Shown: positions 35,272-54,600 of the stretch, in pieces
Position numbering within the stretch: the first letter of the stretch is position 1
Layout: every line of letters starts with the position of its first letter
Assembly (NCBI RefSeq): GCF_947623445.1
Contig: NC_135246.1
Location: 11,081,856 to 11,145,855, forward strand
Direction of reading: 5' to 3'
Source of the DNA: Clavelina lepadiformis
Lineage: Eukaryota; Chordata; Ascidiacea; Aplousobranchia; Clavelinidae
DNA: 64,000 bases
Position numbers and translations under genes: made by a program
Notes under the pieces: generated by a model
What the model was told of the DNA's origin: nothing
Seen by the model: only the letters and a program-made list of their open reading frames with translations
Databases searched by the model: none

Positions 35272-38200
35272 TCATCTCATTGCATTTAAAGTTGTTAAGT
35301 ACTGCGTTTGATTTTTGCTTGTTTTTCTCTTGTATCCAATGCATTCTTGAATAAGTTTTTCAATGGTTGTTACTAATTTCTTCACAGACTTATTTCAATA
35401 TATATCAAACTTGCCAGCCAAGATTGGACCGCATCTATTACACCAAAAGTTCTTGGTTACACTGAAAAATCATAACTAAACTGCTAAAGCATTCAATTTA
35501 ATGTTTGTTTGTTTACTTAATTATTTACATGTCAAACTTTTTTGTACCTGCTTTAACACTGTATATGTTAAAAAATGAAGTGTAAATGCTTTTATGACAA
35601 AAAAAGTCATAGGGCGTTCAGTCATCTATCTTATAAATGATTTGAAAACATACGACTTTTATTGTTGGACTGTGCACATTAATTGTATTGATATTAGCAT
35701 TGCTTCTTATATTTTGCTTAATCTGCAATAACTAGCTTGGAAGTTCTAATGTACAGTAGTGTAGAGAAAACTATGTCATGACAGTTTGGCAGCTTAACCC
35801 TACATTAGCAACAGCAATACATAAGTTTTGTATTCTTTTTTTTCTGAATTATTTGCCCTTTTGGATAACGTACTTTATCTGGTACACAGCTACACACTTC
35901 TGCTCTTATGATATGAGCTAGCTTCGCTGTTATTGCTGCAAGTTATCAGAATTCAGATTTGTTGCAAATCACACTTGTGTAAGGGCCATATTATGTATGT
36001 AGCTGTATGTGATTTTTAACGCCATTGAACTATGAAAGCAATATTATTGTGATTTTTCGATCGGTGCAAGTTAACAGAGCACTTTTGGCTTATTCAGATG
36101 ACTACTGACACTGATTTTTGTGAGTATATAATCTGCAAGAAAGATATCTCTTGAACTGTATGTGAATAACTTATTTTAAAGAATTATAAAGTTTGTTGTA
36201 TTAATATATTATCAAAACAATATTATTTTTAGGTGATTGTTGTGTTGGTGATTTTTCTCTGATTTTTGTGCAATAAAATACCTTACATTGCATGTAGCTT
36301 ATGTAGGTAACTTTTAGCTGGCCCTCTTAGCTTAAGTTAGGCCTCATTATAATAGACCGATTCCAAAGATTTTGTGATTTTATCAACCAAAAACCGCTTA
36401 CAAACGCCTCAAAATGAATTGTCATGTTTGAACGTAAATTTAATTTCACCGCGTTTCACTGCCAGATAGTAATTTGCGAGATGGAGTATACTGTAGTGTG
36501 ATTCTGTGCTAGCACTTGGTATCTTTACTTGCCATAGTATTAACTCTTCACGCCATTATATAGCTGAAAAAGTGGAATAACATTGTTTTGTTAAGTCACT
36601 ATGACTAAGATGACATCTCGACCTGTCTGTGTTAAAAGATGATGTAATCTTAGTGTTTCTTTAAATAACATAACACACTAAGTGACTTAAACCTGCTCGC
36701 TTTATTTAAACAAGCCAGGTAAGAAAGTTTCCAATCTATGGGATGCAACCTTGAAACGCCGTATTACAGTACTCGCTTATCTCGTGATTTGCAAGGATCA
36801 ATCATATTTACTGATAAAAACTTTTCTGACAAAAAAGGACAAGTTAGGATCGTTTCATTTAAGCTTGAGTGAGTGCGCGGGGCCCAATTTGGTGCAAGCC
36901 CCAATTTCAAATTTTCGGTCTAAAACCGGCCCTTTGTGATACCGTACCTCGAACTAAGTCACTAAAAGTACCTCGTTCGGTTATACTTTTCGAACCCTAC
37001 TTTATATTTCAACTTTTTACTTGACATTGACTTATAGGCCTATGTCGTTGTTGCTGTTTGTCTGGTACGATAAGATTATAACCTTTATCCTCAAACTGTT
37101 ATCTGTTTGATAAGTGTTTCAGGCTTTTGAGGAGGCTTTGAAGTTTAAGGTTTTTGAGGAACCGAACCGGTGTCATGCAAAATATTGACCCCCCATTTGT
37201 GATGTAACAAGTTCATTGTCTAATAAAAGATTTGACTCAGCAGAAAACGTGCGCTTGTGTATTTTGGTAAGTTTAGTTATCCTGCCCTCTGTTATCTTAG
37301 CATAGTACTGATAAAGACAAACGGAATGAAAGTGCTTGATTTGAAACCAATAAACTTATTCTAGGAAAATGCATCGGCATAAATCAGCTCAAAGTTAAGA
37401 ACATTTATAATAATTGCACTTGAAAAAAAATTGCTTAATATAATATTTAAGATGTCGAACAGAACACCAAATTAATTAATTATCTGGTGTAGTTTGCATC
37501 ATCTCTATAATCTGCATTTGAATGTATTACGCTATCGTAATTATAGCCTGTACCAAATACAGTAGTATAACGTAGTCCAATATAGTTTGACACGAAGATT
37601 ATTACTCTGGTGTAATAATTATTAATACTGGTTCCTCAATACTCGATGCAGTTTATGTTTAACGATGTCTTATTCTTACAATCGAAGAAATACGGGGATC
37701 ATTTTCTTTCCAAATTTTGTTTGCTAGGCTATTGTTTACTGCGTTGTGTTTGTTCGCTTGGTCAAATCGGTTGATTTTCTCGACAAGATTGTGTGACTCG
37801 TGCTGGTGCTGGGATCGAGACTTTGTCATTCTAAGATAATGTTTGTTATATGCTAATTGATTTGTCATAATTAGCTTTATAATACAAAATTCTGTAATTC
37901 AACTAGCCTATGATTGTTGACAGAATATAAGATCAAGCAAAGCCTAACATCCATTGCCAAGCCGAGATATTCAGATGGCGCATAGTCTGTAATAGACATC
38001 TGGAAATTTATAGACCTATGGCTATATTATTGCCGAGGCAAGACGGAAATCCAGAAATTAGGGAGTAAGCCTTCTCGGCTTTTAGTCACTTGTCAGAGTT
38101 GTATTGAATTCAGATTTCTCTTCCAATATTTAAGTTGAGTTAATATGCTTTCTGACTATAATCTTGTTGCGTTAGGTTTATGTTATTTTTGATTTTTCAA

Positions 38201-38421
38201 CTAGTCATGTTAGTTAATAAAGCTTCAACCAGCCTTACGTGTATGCATGCTAAATGCTTGTATACACATAATGTTGTATTTGTGTATTAATAAAATTATG
38301 TTTGAACCCCAAATTTTCTTCTAACTACTCTTCACTTCTATTTTGTAGTTGCATGATTTTTTCCAGATATTTATTGTAGGGTGAACAGCTCTGTAGATTT
38401 TAAGTAAATCATTGAGCGGGT
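35272..38421. other. SNX4 3' UTR and intergenic region
   Basis: The first kilobase is probably SNX4 3' UTR, ending near AATAAA at 36272-36277. A weak inverted repeat built on ttaagtcact occupies 36596-36692. The rest shows no supported gene; the promoter of KHDC4 should lie near 38 kb. Confidence 0.5.
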
Positions 38422-40038
38422 ATGTCAAAGCAAAACAGTACCTTTACAAACCCGAACAACTCCGAAATTTTTCGGACACCTTTGCCTCCACCTTCATCCC
38501 TTTCTGCTGCTAATCTTATCAAGTCAATCCGAGCATCAAAATTTTCTGATCAACCCCAGCCAACATCAACAAGTTCTACTAATGGTTCTCAGCCTTCTTC
38601 AAGACAGTCAAAATTTTCAGATGCTCCACCTGCCCAACCACAATCAAAAGCTGATGCTGTTGCTGCAGCGGCAGCAGCTGCTGCCAGAATCAATGCCAGC
38701 TTGCGTGCCAAAGGGAAATTGTCTGATCAGACGCAATCAAAGCCAATTGTTAACGCAAATCAAGCCTCAGCATCCCCTCTTAGTTTAATTAAGATATCAG
38801 AAACCAAAAAGGTTTTCAGCAGTTACATTGCTAAGATTGACATTAACGACTTACCATTGAGTAGTCGAACATATTTCACACAAGTGAGTGTTCAAGAAAC
38901 TTTAAACAAAGAAACAGGAGCAGCCATTTCAACTAAAGGACAGTTCCTTACAGCAGATGAGAAGAAAAATCTTGATGGTATCGAAAAGCAACTTCATTTG
39001 TTCATTCAGTCCCCAGAGAAAGAGAAAACTGAGTTAGCTTTGTCAAAACTGAAGGATATGATATCAAAACAAAAAATGCCTGTAACAGCTTTACCAATTG
39101 TCGCTCCGTCACCAACGTTACCTCCCATTCCTAAACTGATACCAGGGCAACCAGCTCTTCCCACTGGTAATTTTGTTCAAGAAAAAATATTTGTTGGCAT
39201 GGATTACTGTCCACCTGACTTTGATCTTAAATCAAAACTGATCGGAGTCAATTATGCCAATTTTAACTTTGTTGCAAATGCTACTGGCGCGAAAGTCATT
39301 TTGCGGGGTAGAGGCTCAGGATTTTTGGAACCAACTTCAGGAAGAGAAGCATTTGAATCAATGTATGTGTTTATTAGTCACCCTAATCAAAATGGTGTAG
39401 ATGCAGCCAAAAAACTTGTACATAATCTAATATCAACTGTACACAGTGAGTACAATGGATTTATGGCCCAAAAGGTAGGATCAGGATTTGGTCCCCAGCC
39501 AACAAACAATTTTTCTGGTCCAGCAAACTTTCCTTCTTACCCGTTGAATCAACAGATGCCACCTAACCCTTACAACAACATGAGTATGCCACCCACTAAT
39601 CCTTACATTCCCAGTCAGTATAACGCTCCACCAGGAGCAAATCCATACTGTCCACCTGTCCCTGCACCAGTTAATCCGTATGGGCAAATTTCTGCATCAA
39701 ATCCTTACAACACGGGCTCAGCAACTTCGTATAATATGCCGCCACCGTCAGTTACAGCAGCATCTCACAGCAATTCACCCGAAGTGAAACCACCTGCTCA
39801 GTCACCAACTGCAATGCCACCGGAACAATTGAAACCCCTAAAACGACGGAGATTTAAAGAGGAGCAGCCCGATGACTCGAATGTTCTTGGGTATAAACAA
39901 TTTTCATCCAAAGACAACGATGAGAAGAATAAAAGGCCAAGGAAAAATTATGATGAAACTTTAAGTAATTCTAAACCACCTGAAAAGGCCGAAGAACACA
40001 GTAGCCCCAATTTACCTTTTTGGATGTCACATGACTAA
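38422..40038 (+). CDS. KHDC4: KHDC4 / BLOM7-type KH-domain splicing factor, single exon
   Basis: One uninterrupted frame of 538 residues. The N-terminus is Ser/Pro-rich with an Ala run and repeated KFSD motifs. Residues about 130-220 form a first KH-like domain (KIDINDLPLSSRTYFT; GAAISTKGQFLT). Residues about 250-355 form the second KH domain: EKIFVGMDYCP, GAKVILRGRGSGFLEP, SGREAFESMYVFISH, AAKKLVHNLISTVHSEY. The C-terminal third is Pro/Asn/Tyr-rich and ends in a basic KRRRFKEE segment. In mammals KHDC4 associates with the U2 snRNP and SNIP1 and affects splice-site choice. The absence of introns is unusual next to its multi-exon neighbours, but the frame is intact and the 5' flank has an acceptor-like tattgtag at 38374-38381, which would allow a 5' UTR intron or a trans-spliced leader. 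Confidence 0.93.
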   Translation: MSKQNSTFTNPNNSEIFRTPLPPPSSLSAANLIKSIRASKFSDQPQPTSTSSTNGSQPSSRQSKFSDAPPAQPQSKADAVAAAAAAAARINASLRAKGKLSDQTQSKPIVNANQASASPLSLIKISETKKVFSSYIAKIDINDLPLSSRTYFTQVSVQETLNKETGAAISTKGQFLTADEKKNLDGIEKQLHLFIQSPEKEKTELALSKLKDMISKQKMPVTALPIVAPSPTLPPIPKLIPGQPALPTGNFVQEKIFVGMDYCPPDFDLKSKLIGVNYANFNFVANATGAKVILRGRGSGFLEPTSGREAFESMYVFISHPNQNGVDAAKKLVHNLISTVHSEYNGFMAQKVGSGFGPQPTNNFSGPANFPSYPLNQQMPPNPYNNMSMPPTNPYIPSQYNAPPGANPYCPPVPAPVNPYGQISASNPYNTGSATSYNMPPPSVTAASHSNSPEVKPPAQSPTAMPPEQLKPLKRRRFKEEQPDDSNVLGYKQFSSKDNDEKNKRPRKNYDETLSNSKPPEKAEEHSSPNLPFWMSHD

Positions 40039-40697
40039 TTTTTTAAAAACAAGACCAAATGTGAAGTTTAGGAAAATAGGAAATATTGATTCTTGATCGT
40101 GATTTTTTTTGTTTGAAGGAGCATGCCTTGCAGGATTTGTAATAGTGCATAACAATCATTTATGGAAGTGTTCTTTGAAAATATAGCCGCATCTGCCATT
40201 GCTTGTACCCATATATGTCTAGTAAATTGAAATGACATAAAAGTAGTGTTTTTTGTTATAAACATTGAATTTAATGTTGCAGTTGCACAGTAATTTTCTA
40301 AGTCTGCATTACTTTTGTATAGCGTTGTATAGACTTGAACATAGTCTATTTCCACATTGTGGTACTTATAGCCTTGTGATTTTTATACCTTTTAGCTAAG
40401 GCTAGCACTGGGCATCATGTTGTGTCATTCTAACAAACACCATTAATGAAAGTTGGACTTCTTTATTTAACGGTTAACATCTGTTGTCGTTTAATAATTT
40501 CATGGCATTTGTTGATATAAGTGTGTGCTGTAGTGAAATGTTTGACACTTTGACTACTGCACTACATAAATATTTTGCAATATAATGCTGTGCTGCTATT
40601 TAGATGTGGTCTCAAATTATTTTTTTCTCATCAAACTTCTAGATAAGCAAAGTGTTTATGCATGACAATATCATTTATGTAACCTTTCTACTCAACC

Positions 40698-47113
<6,416 letters not shown>

Positions 47114-48627
47114 CTTCCTTAGATAAATTTCCCGCATTGATTTTTCCACGCATAGCTGTGCAGATACTACCATGACCTGACAGTTTTGTGTTCCTTTTGT
47201 ATATAATGACGTTCAACTAACAAAATTTATATAATTTTTTTTTCGCAAAGGATGAGGTTTTTATATTTATTTTGTTTGGTCGACCGTGCGGTGACCTTTG
47301 TGCGCAATGGTTGCCACCAATCCCGTTTTGAATGTGATTTGCTGTCGTCTCGTTAAGTGCAACATTTTTACAAGAATTAATTTTGTGACTCTGCCACGTG
47401 CTATGCGATATGGCGGATATGGTCATAGCGCCTATAGTCCGACACCTTTCTATATTGATTGTTTTTTAGTCCGCTCCTAATCCAAATCTGTTACGATGTT
47501 ACCATTACTTTCCATTGGCCTTTCTCTCGGTACTCACCATGCAGCATTATAATGCGTTTTATACTCCATACAATATTGGACTGTTCACACACAGTAGCCT
47601 ACATATTTGACAAGTCGTATAAACTGTAGATACTTTAAGCTTTTCTTTCTAACCCGTTGGTACTTGATTCGTGATTTGTTTCCGTAACTGGCGCACTTTT
47701 CGTCTCTTTTAACAGGAAAGCCAAATAATTTTACTTGAGTATCAAACAAGACCTGGTATATACACCACCATTACCATGTTAAGCGTTTAATGTTGTAAGC
47801 AAATCGAAACAAAAAATGATACGAAAAAAGAACACCAAAAGGTTAAAGGTAAACCACATAAAGCGAAGTATTGCAAAAGCTGAAGGGAGACGCGAAAGCA
47901 GTGGGAAATTTCCCGTTCGTATTCTTGCGATTAAATGTTTTAAGATCAAACTGCATAGATTACAGCAATCATATTCGCGGACGAATTTTATTAAAACGTA
48001 AAACCGTATTTACAATTTAATCAATTTGCAAAGATCAATCTTTCAAGGAGTTTCCTCTATGGCTCTCACAGACTAAAAGAAAAAAATTGAAGACAATAAA
48101 AAGAAAAAAAGTTGCAACGTATCACGTGACGAGCTCAGACAAACAAGTAGAACAGCGGCATAAAAAGCAATATGGCGATGGTAATACTTTAGAGCAAAAT
48201 AAGTTTGGCAATTTTTGTTCGGAGCGAAATTGCTCTTTCAACAAAATAGCCGGAAATGGCAGGGTTTATTCCGGAATGTTTTTAATTGGAATGCACATAT
48301 TGTAGAGATTTTCGAAGACACGATTGACAAATAAAATCATATAGAAATGTATGCGACCAAGCTGATGACAAAAATTTGACGCATACATAACGGAGAAAAA
48401 CTTTAAAACATAATAGCTGCTATTATTAACTTACAAAGTCTGGCTTATTCCGTTTGCATGGCAAGAACCTTAATTAGGCAGTGCTCCATTAACACAATGT
48501 TATTTTCCTTGAAACGTTTGAAGTCAGCAAGACAAACTATAATCACAACACAAAGCTGGTGAAACTGCATATCAAATAATACTTAAACAGCGCGTTGTTT
48601 AACATTTAATTCATTCACCACGTCTTA
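47114..48627. other. Convergent 3' region of MAP3K7 and DCBLD
   Basis: Both neighbours end here tail to tail. It holds their 3' UTRs. Short Lys-rich open frames at 47816-48001 and 48087-48305 lack splice or family support. No repeat was recognised. Confidence 0.5.
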
Positions 48628-51600
48628 TTAAACCGGCGTGTTTATATGCAATTGGTTGTAAGTATCCGTTGCCATAGGAACTGAACTTTTTCCGCCATCA
48701 GATATTGTGTTTTTCTTGTAAAGTAGATCATAACCACTGTGGAGTTTAGCGTGATTTAAAGAGTCTGTTCTTGATGGTCGATGACTTAACCCTAGACATA
48801 AAAATTACAAGTTAGATGAAAACCTAATTGAATTTAGTGCTTAATTATTTTAAGTTAATTGAAATTTATTTTTATTTGATTAGAAAAATTATTCAAATTT
48901 AAATAATCAACAATCATTCCATGAAATCGAACACAAGGTAACCACACAGTGATTATCCTATCTAACATCGACCTACCGTTGGGACGACCTTCATTAGTTA
49001 CATCATAATTGGGCACGTGACCGTTTCCCGGCATCGTGGAAAAGAGTGGAGGTTCGACTGGGTTGCTGTTTAGAAATTTATAAGATGGTTTTCTTGCTTT
49101 TGACGGAAGAGGATGAGGAACCGTTCCATTACTGAAGGAGTTTTCTTGTCCTTCAGGGACGGAGGAATAATAAGGCGCCGACAGTTCGTGACGTTGTGCT
49201 AACGTCATATCGAATGGCGAATGAGAGGACGAATCGTTTGATGACGTCGTCGAGTAGCGCTGCGGAGGACTGTAAGTTGCCTTGGTGATGGCAGGATTGG
49301 GAGGCGATTGACCCCCATTGTGCTTCCGCTGAGAAAATCTGGGCCCAGTGAATGTGGAATTCGAAGGAGCAGTTTGAGGCCCCGCGAAGGGATCGCCTCC
49401 CGTTGTATCTTCATTCGTTGAGAAGTGTACCGGGTGGGGAAATGTGCCCGGACGGGACCTCTGAATCGGATGGGATCGACCCTGGGAACCAAATGACGTA
49501 ATATGACCCCTTTCTATAGGCGAATTGGGGTCCTTGGACCATGCGTCACCGGCCGTTCCCCATACCGCCCCCTGTTGCCATGGCATCGTATCTGATCCCT
49601 TACTGTGTCCGCCGATGCTGGACCCAGAAGCTTTGGACGGAGCTTTCGCGATGAAAGGATCATCAACTGGGTCAGGTATCACTTGATACTCGTGATCGTC
49701 ATCATCTAAAGCAGAAGCAATTATTAGACAAACTCGATGGGTAGATCACTTAGTAGTAGGAATTCGGTAATGACAGGAGGTAGAAATATCTAAAAAAAAA
49801 ACTTGAGAAAAGCTTACCAGATGCAAAGCTATCTGCATCTCCATCTCTCATTCCTTGAACGGATGAATGCAGCATGCTTGGACCGGCCCCGTCACTATTA
49901 GCTGTGTAAGAGGTCCGGAGAGGAACTGTTGACCCCTGTCGTGTTATCAGTTCTCCATTCATCAGAGGATGACACGGTTGATCATACATTAGTGTTACTC
50001 CACCTCTTGAGTTGGTAGCTGATGATTCCATTGAACTTGAGTGCGAGTTGGGGTAGTTTTCTTTGTAGTAATCGTTTTTAAACTCTATTCCCTGTTGGCT
50101 TTTCTTACTACCGACTTTATCAATGCTGGCATTCATCCTGTTCTCTTCGTTGTTGTTGTGACCCAAATAACGCACTGGATGGAAAAATTGGATGACTTTT
50201 TTAAAATTAAATAGACATTTTTGTGAAAATAATGTTGTGCTATAAGTTGCATGCATTCAGTATCTTTTTTTCATAAAAATGTTTATAAAAACAGTTATTT
50301 ACATAAAAAATTAATCTAGTAAATAACATCAATTTACTGTCGATTCCACTTGTGTATAGGGCATTAGTGCGTGAATTAGGGTGCTTGGGAACCATAGTTT
50401 CTGCTTTGGGTTCTTTTTTCCTAAATTATAAGCAAACATTAATGCGTGCGAAGGGCCGACCTCAAAGAACACGATTAGGTAAGATAACACTCATACCTTT
50501 TTCTTACAAGGATCAAGACAAGAGCTGCTAGTAAGATGGATGTAACCGCCAAAGCCGCAACGATAGCTATTATGATGATACTTCTCTCTGTAAAAGGTTA
50601 GAAGAAAAACGTTTAACATAACGTCTCAAAAACTTAAACTAACACCTAGAGTAGGATGCGCCTAATTCGGTTAAACCCATATGCGTCATGAGCACGTGAA
50701 GTCAAGCGTTGCAAGAACGAAAGGTCACGTGAAACACGAACCACGAGTGCTTATAGTTCATTGAGTACCAGCAAAGGTAATCTGCTTTAGCAAACAAGCC
50801 AAAGGAAAAACTATCATTCAAGCATGATCTTAAAATAATGTGCATCTATAATAGATCTTCATCACCACCTTACGGTGTTGGACGTTGCGAACAGCAGAAT
50901 AGTAAAACAATGCATATTGCCACTATCAAATATCAACCGATGATATCAACAAAAGTATGAACACACCATTCAGGTCGCCAGGCTCTAACTTCCCTCCGTC
51001 TTCCGGTTTTGCGCCGTTCTATCGCAGAAAAACGATATGTCAATACTACAATACATGAGGCAGGATTCTAACAAAATTTTCGACATTTCTCTCAAGGAGT
51101 TTCTATTTTTGTTTCTGGCAGAAAAGCACCGCGACTTACCGGTGGCTCAACCACAAGCCCAACTCCTGTTGTAGCATTCCTTTCTTGGTCACCGTTAGCA
51201 TTTTCACCTAAAAATAATTCAGTGATTAACTCATATTGCTTACCGAAATTTAATTAAACCATCATCACACCAAAACATCAAAATAAGTCACCTTCTAAAA
51301 TGTCAAGGTTTTCGTTGGGTGCTTCTATTGTTTTCGGAGTGGTTGAAGTTTCATCATTGATCTGGGGACTAGTTGTACTTTTTATCACTGATGTTGTTGT
51401 TATTGTGGTGTCGGTGGTCGTAGTGGTAGTTGGCGTTGGTGTGTGACCTTCCGGTGCTGGATGTTTTGTTCCTTCTAAAAACAAAACAAAACTTGGCCTC
51501 TATACAATGCGTTGACTTGGGATTCACTTCCAGAACGGTCCATGACAAACATGGGAACACAGAAAAAGTTTTGTTTTTTATGCAATTCACAAATAGCTGA

Positions 51601-54600
51601 TAGTTGCGAAAAAAAAAAATAATTACCTTTTAGTTTACAGCCATTGAGTGCAAGTTTTAACGCGTATCTGTCATACTGGGGTTTAGTAACAGTTGTGGGG
51701 TAAACCCTGATGTGATTTGCTATTATCGTTGGCTTCACGAAATTATTTCGGACAGTGGAGAAGAAGTTCTCGTTCCCTTTGAAGATCTGCGCGAGAAAAA
51801 TCTTACATAATTAAATATAAATAATATCAAAGTGATAAAACGTTATCGAACGTTTGGTAAATGTACACATAACTTACAGAATATATACCGATAATAAAAG
51901 TTATTCTATGAGAAATAGGAATAGTACAATACGCTACGACTAATAAAATTGGAATTACCAAAATACAAGCTTGCTTATGTGAAATTTAATTGAATCTGAA
52001 TAGGATTCACCTTAGCACTGCGCCTTCCATTCTCTTTGTACCAAACCCATGTTATGTTGTCGACGCTGTATTTGATCTTAAAGCTTCTCGTATAGTAGTA
52101 AGGTTCCGAAGCGCCCTTCGTCTCTATACCTATAAGTAAAATATAGGCGAATAAATACCAGTTCGATGACTTGTCGCATCTTTGGTATCTTTCGGGAAAT
52201 TTGAAGTTTAACACGGAAAATTACGTCACGGATGCGCAAAGATGAAAAGGGGTATACATACGCTATAGCTATACAACATGATACAGGTAATAAAATATGA
52301 TACATCTGGCTTACGCACTGGAAGGATAAACCCCCAACTAATATCACTCGATAGTAATAAAATAGCCTAATCTAATAGCGTTCGTTGGTAATGAAATGGA
52401 GTTTTATGGAATTTACCACGAGAGTTAAGACGTCTTATCCTGCAGGATACTAAAAATAAGGTTTTAGGGACGTTTTACAAGGAAAAAAAAGCAGAAAAAG
52501 AAAGCACAATTTTCCATTTTCAACTACAAGTTTAATGTTTAACAAACATACAACATAATTATGAAGCATTAGCCAGAAATAGTATATTCAAATAGCATAT
52601 ATCATTCAATACCAGTAATGTTCATATATGAAGAGAGATCAACTTGCAACCATTGTTCAATAGTCGGATCATCGGGAGACCAGGCTTCCTTGGGAGAGGT
52701 AAACATCGCTTTTCTCGGAAGGAATTCTTGTCGCCTAGCAATTAACGAGTAATTAGAAAAAACATTTTTCACATGACTCTATCCCAATAAGCTATAAATT
52801 GGGAAAAAATACCAATTTTATGCCATGCGTATATGTGGTTGGAAGTAGAATGTAGCCGGAATATTGCCATTCGGGATTTTAACATCTTTCACGCAGAACT
52901 AATTCAGATGGTGAATGAAATAATTAGTAAAATATTCATTACAACTCAATTCATTAGAAATAATGCAGATGGTGATGGATGAAAGATTTGCATCGATCTA
53001 TACGACTGATTTAACCTTTTTTGTAGAACGGACATATCAAATTATTGCCGTTATTGACCCACTGAACCTTTAAGAATTTTAAAGTTTTTTTTATCTTTTG
53101 CGAAAAAAAAAACGTGTTGTCGGGTTTTATAGAAAGACTAATCTTAACTTACCTCTTGTTTCTGGATGTAGTGTTCCAAAAGGAAGAAGCGGTTAGTTGT
53201 TTTTCCTTGAATTCGATCTTTTCATCGCATATTTCCCTATCGGGGAATGTGATCATGTAGTCCGAAATGGCGCCTCTGTGTATGGAAGCGTCGGAGTGAG
53301 TGAACGTTGTATGGTATATGATATGTTTTGAAATGCCTTCAGATTTTTTGTCACGTTTGCTTGTAAACGAGGTTACAGTAGTACAATAATTGTAATCACT
53401 ACGTAAGTTGTCATCTAGATCCAAACGTTAAATCCATACATAACCTCATATCTTTTGCATACTTACGATTGTGACGTCACGTTGTTAGACAAGTTGTTCA
53501 TATACAGCACGAGGCCGGGTTGCCTTTTCACTCGTACCCGACCCCCAAAATTGTCCGAGATAACACCAGCGTGAACAGCGGATTGACATAAACGGGAATC
53601 CTGTTCGAAAGAAGCAATCGTTAATTTTAAACGTATTTAAGTTTCTGGCATCTTTATCAAACATCTTCAAAACAATGCTGATCAAAAATTAGAAATGTTT
53701 GATTAGCTTAACTATATCGTTGTGGATTATAGGTTATTAGTTTAGCGTTAGATAAAAATATTTTGTTCATTAAATACTAAATATACTTATTCATTGTGCA
53801 TCAGAAATTAGTGTTATAAAACTTTACGGTAATACAAATAATCGCATTCGTTACATAAACAATACACAGCTATTCCTAAAACTTTTTCTCCAATGTTTCT
53901 CAAACTACTCTACACTACACAATTAGGATCAAAACTCGTTTTTTCACGATGGATTGTTTATTTTTAGACAATTTGTCAATATTTTACGCTAATTGGTTTA
54001 AATTTGTACAGCCTGTTTGGAATTTATCTCGCAGTTTCTCATCAGTTTATCTTGACTTTCCCAGTAGCCTATCAATGCATATTTAATGAAAGACTGGACA
54101 GAGATGAAAAATTTAGCCTATATAAGAAGTGGAGAAAGCTAAGTTAAAGTGCATGTTGAGCACACCTTGCTGGCAGGAAAAGCCGCAAGAATCGGGCGCA
54201 GCTGACAGTTATGGCATAAAACTATAAAGATCCTTTGCTTTTGCGTTGTGTTGGCAATGGCACAATACCCGTGTCGACACCTAGCTGGAGCTCCCTGGGG
54301 TCACACATGCATGTCAGACCACCCAATAGATAGCTCCATGATTAAAACAACCGTTGACATTTTTGTTCACTCTTTTCGTCAAGCATACCAGACGGGGGCA
54401 AACAGAAATTATGTTGTTTCGGCGCCGACATTGCATCAGCAAGCAAAAAGAAGCAACGCAAATGTTAATTCTCTATGTAACCAACCTGACGCCTTAATTT
54501 ATTTACAGGTGGCCTTATCTAAGTTTTAAAGACCGGTTTCCTCGAAAATTCAACGCGCTGCCAACCTCCCAAACGTACAACTTGGGGGAAAGTGTTTTGT

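Noticed and set aside
36596..36692. Possible MITE with ttaagtcact ends
   Set aside because: The inverted match is short and imperfect and no target duplication was found.
47816..48305. Two Lys-rich plus-strand frames
   Set aside because: Short, in the convergent 3' region, no motifs.
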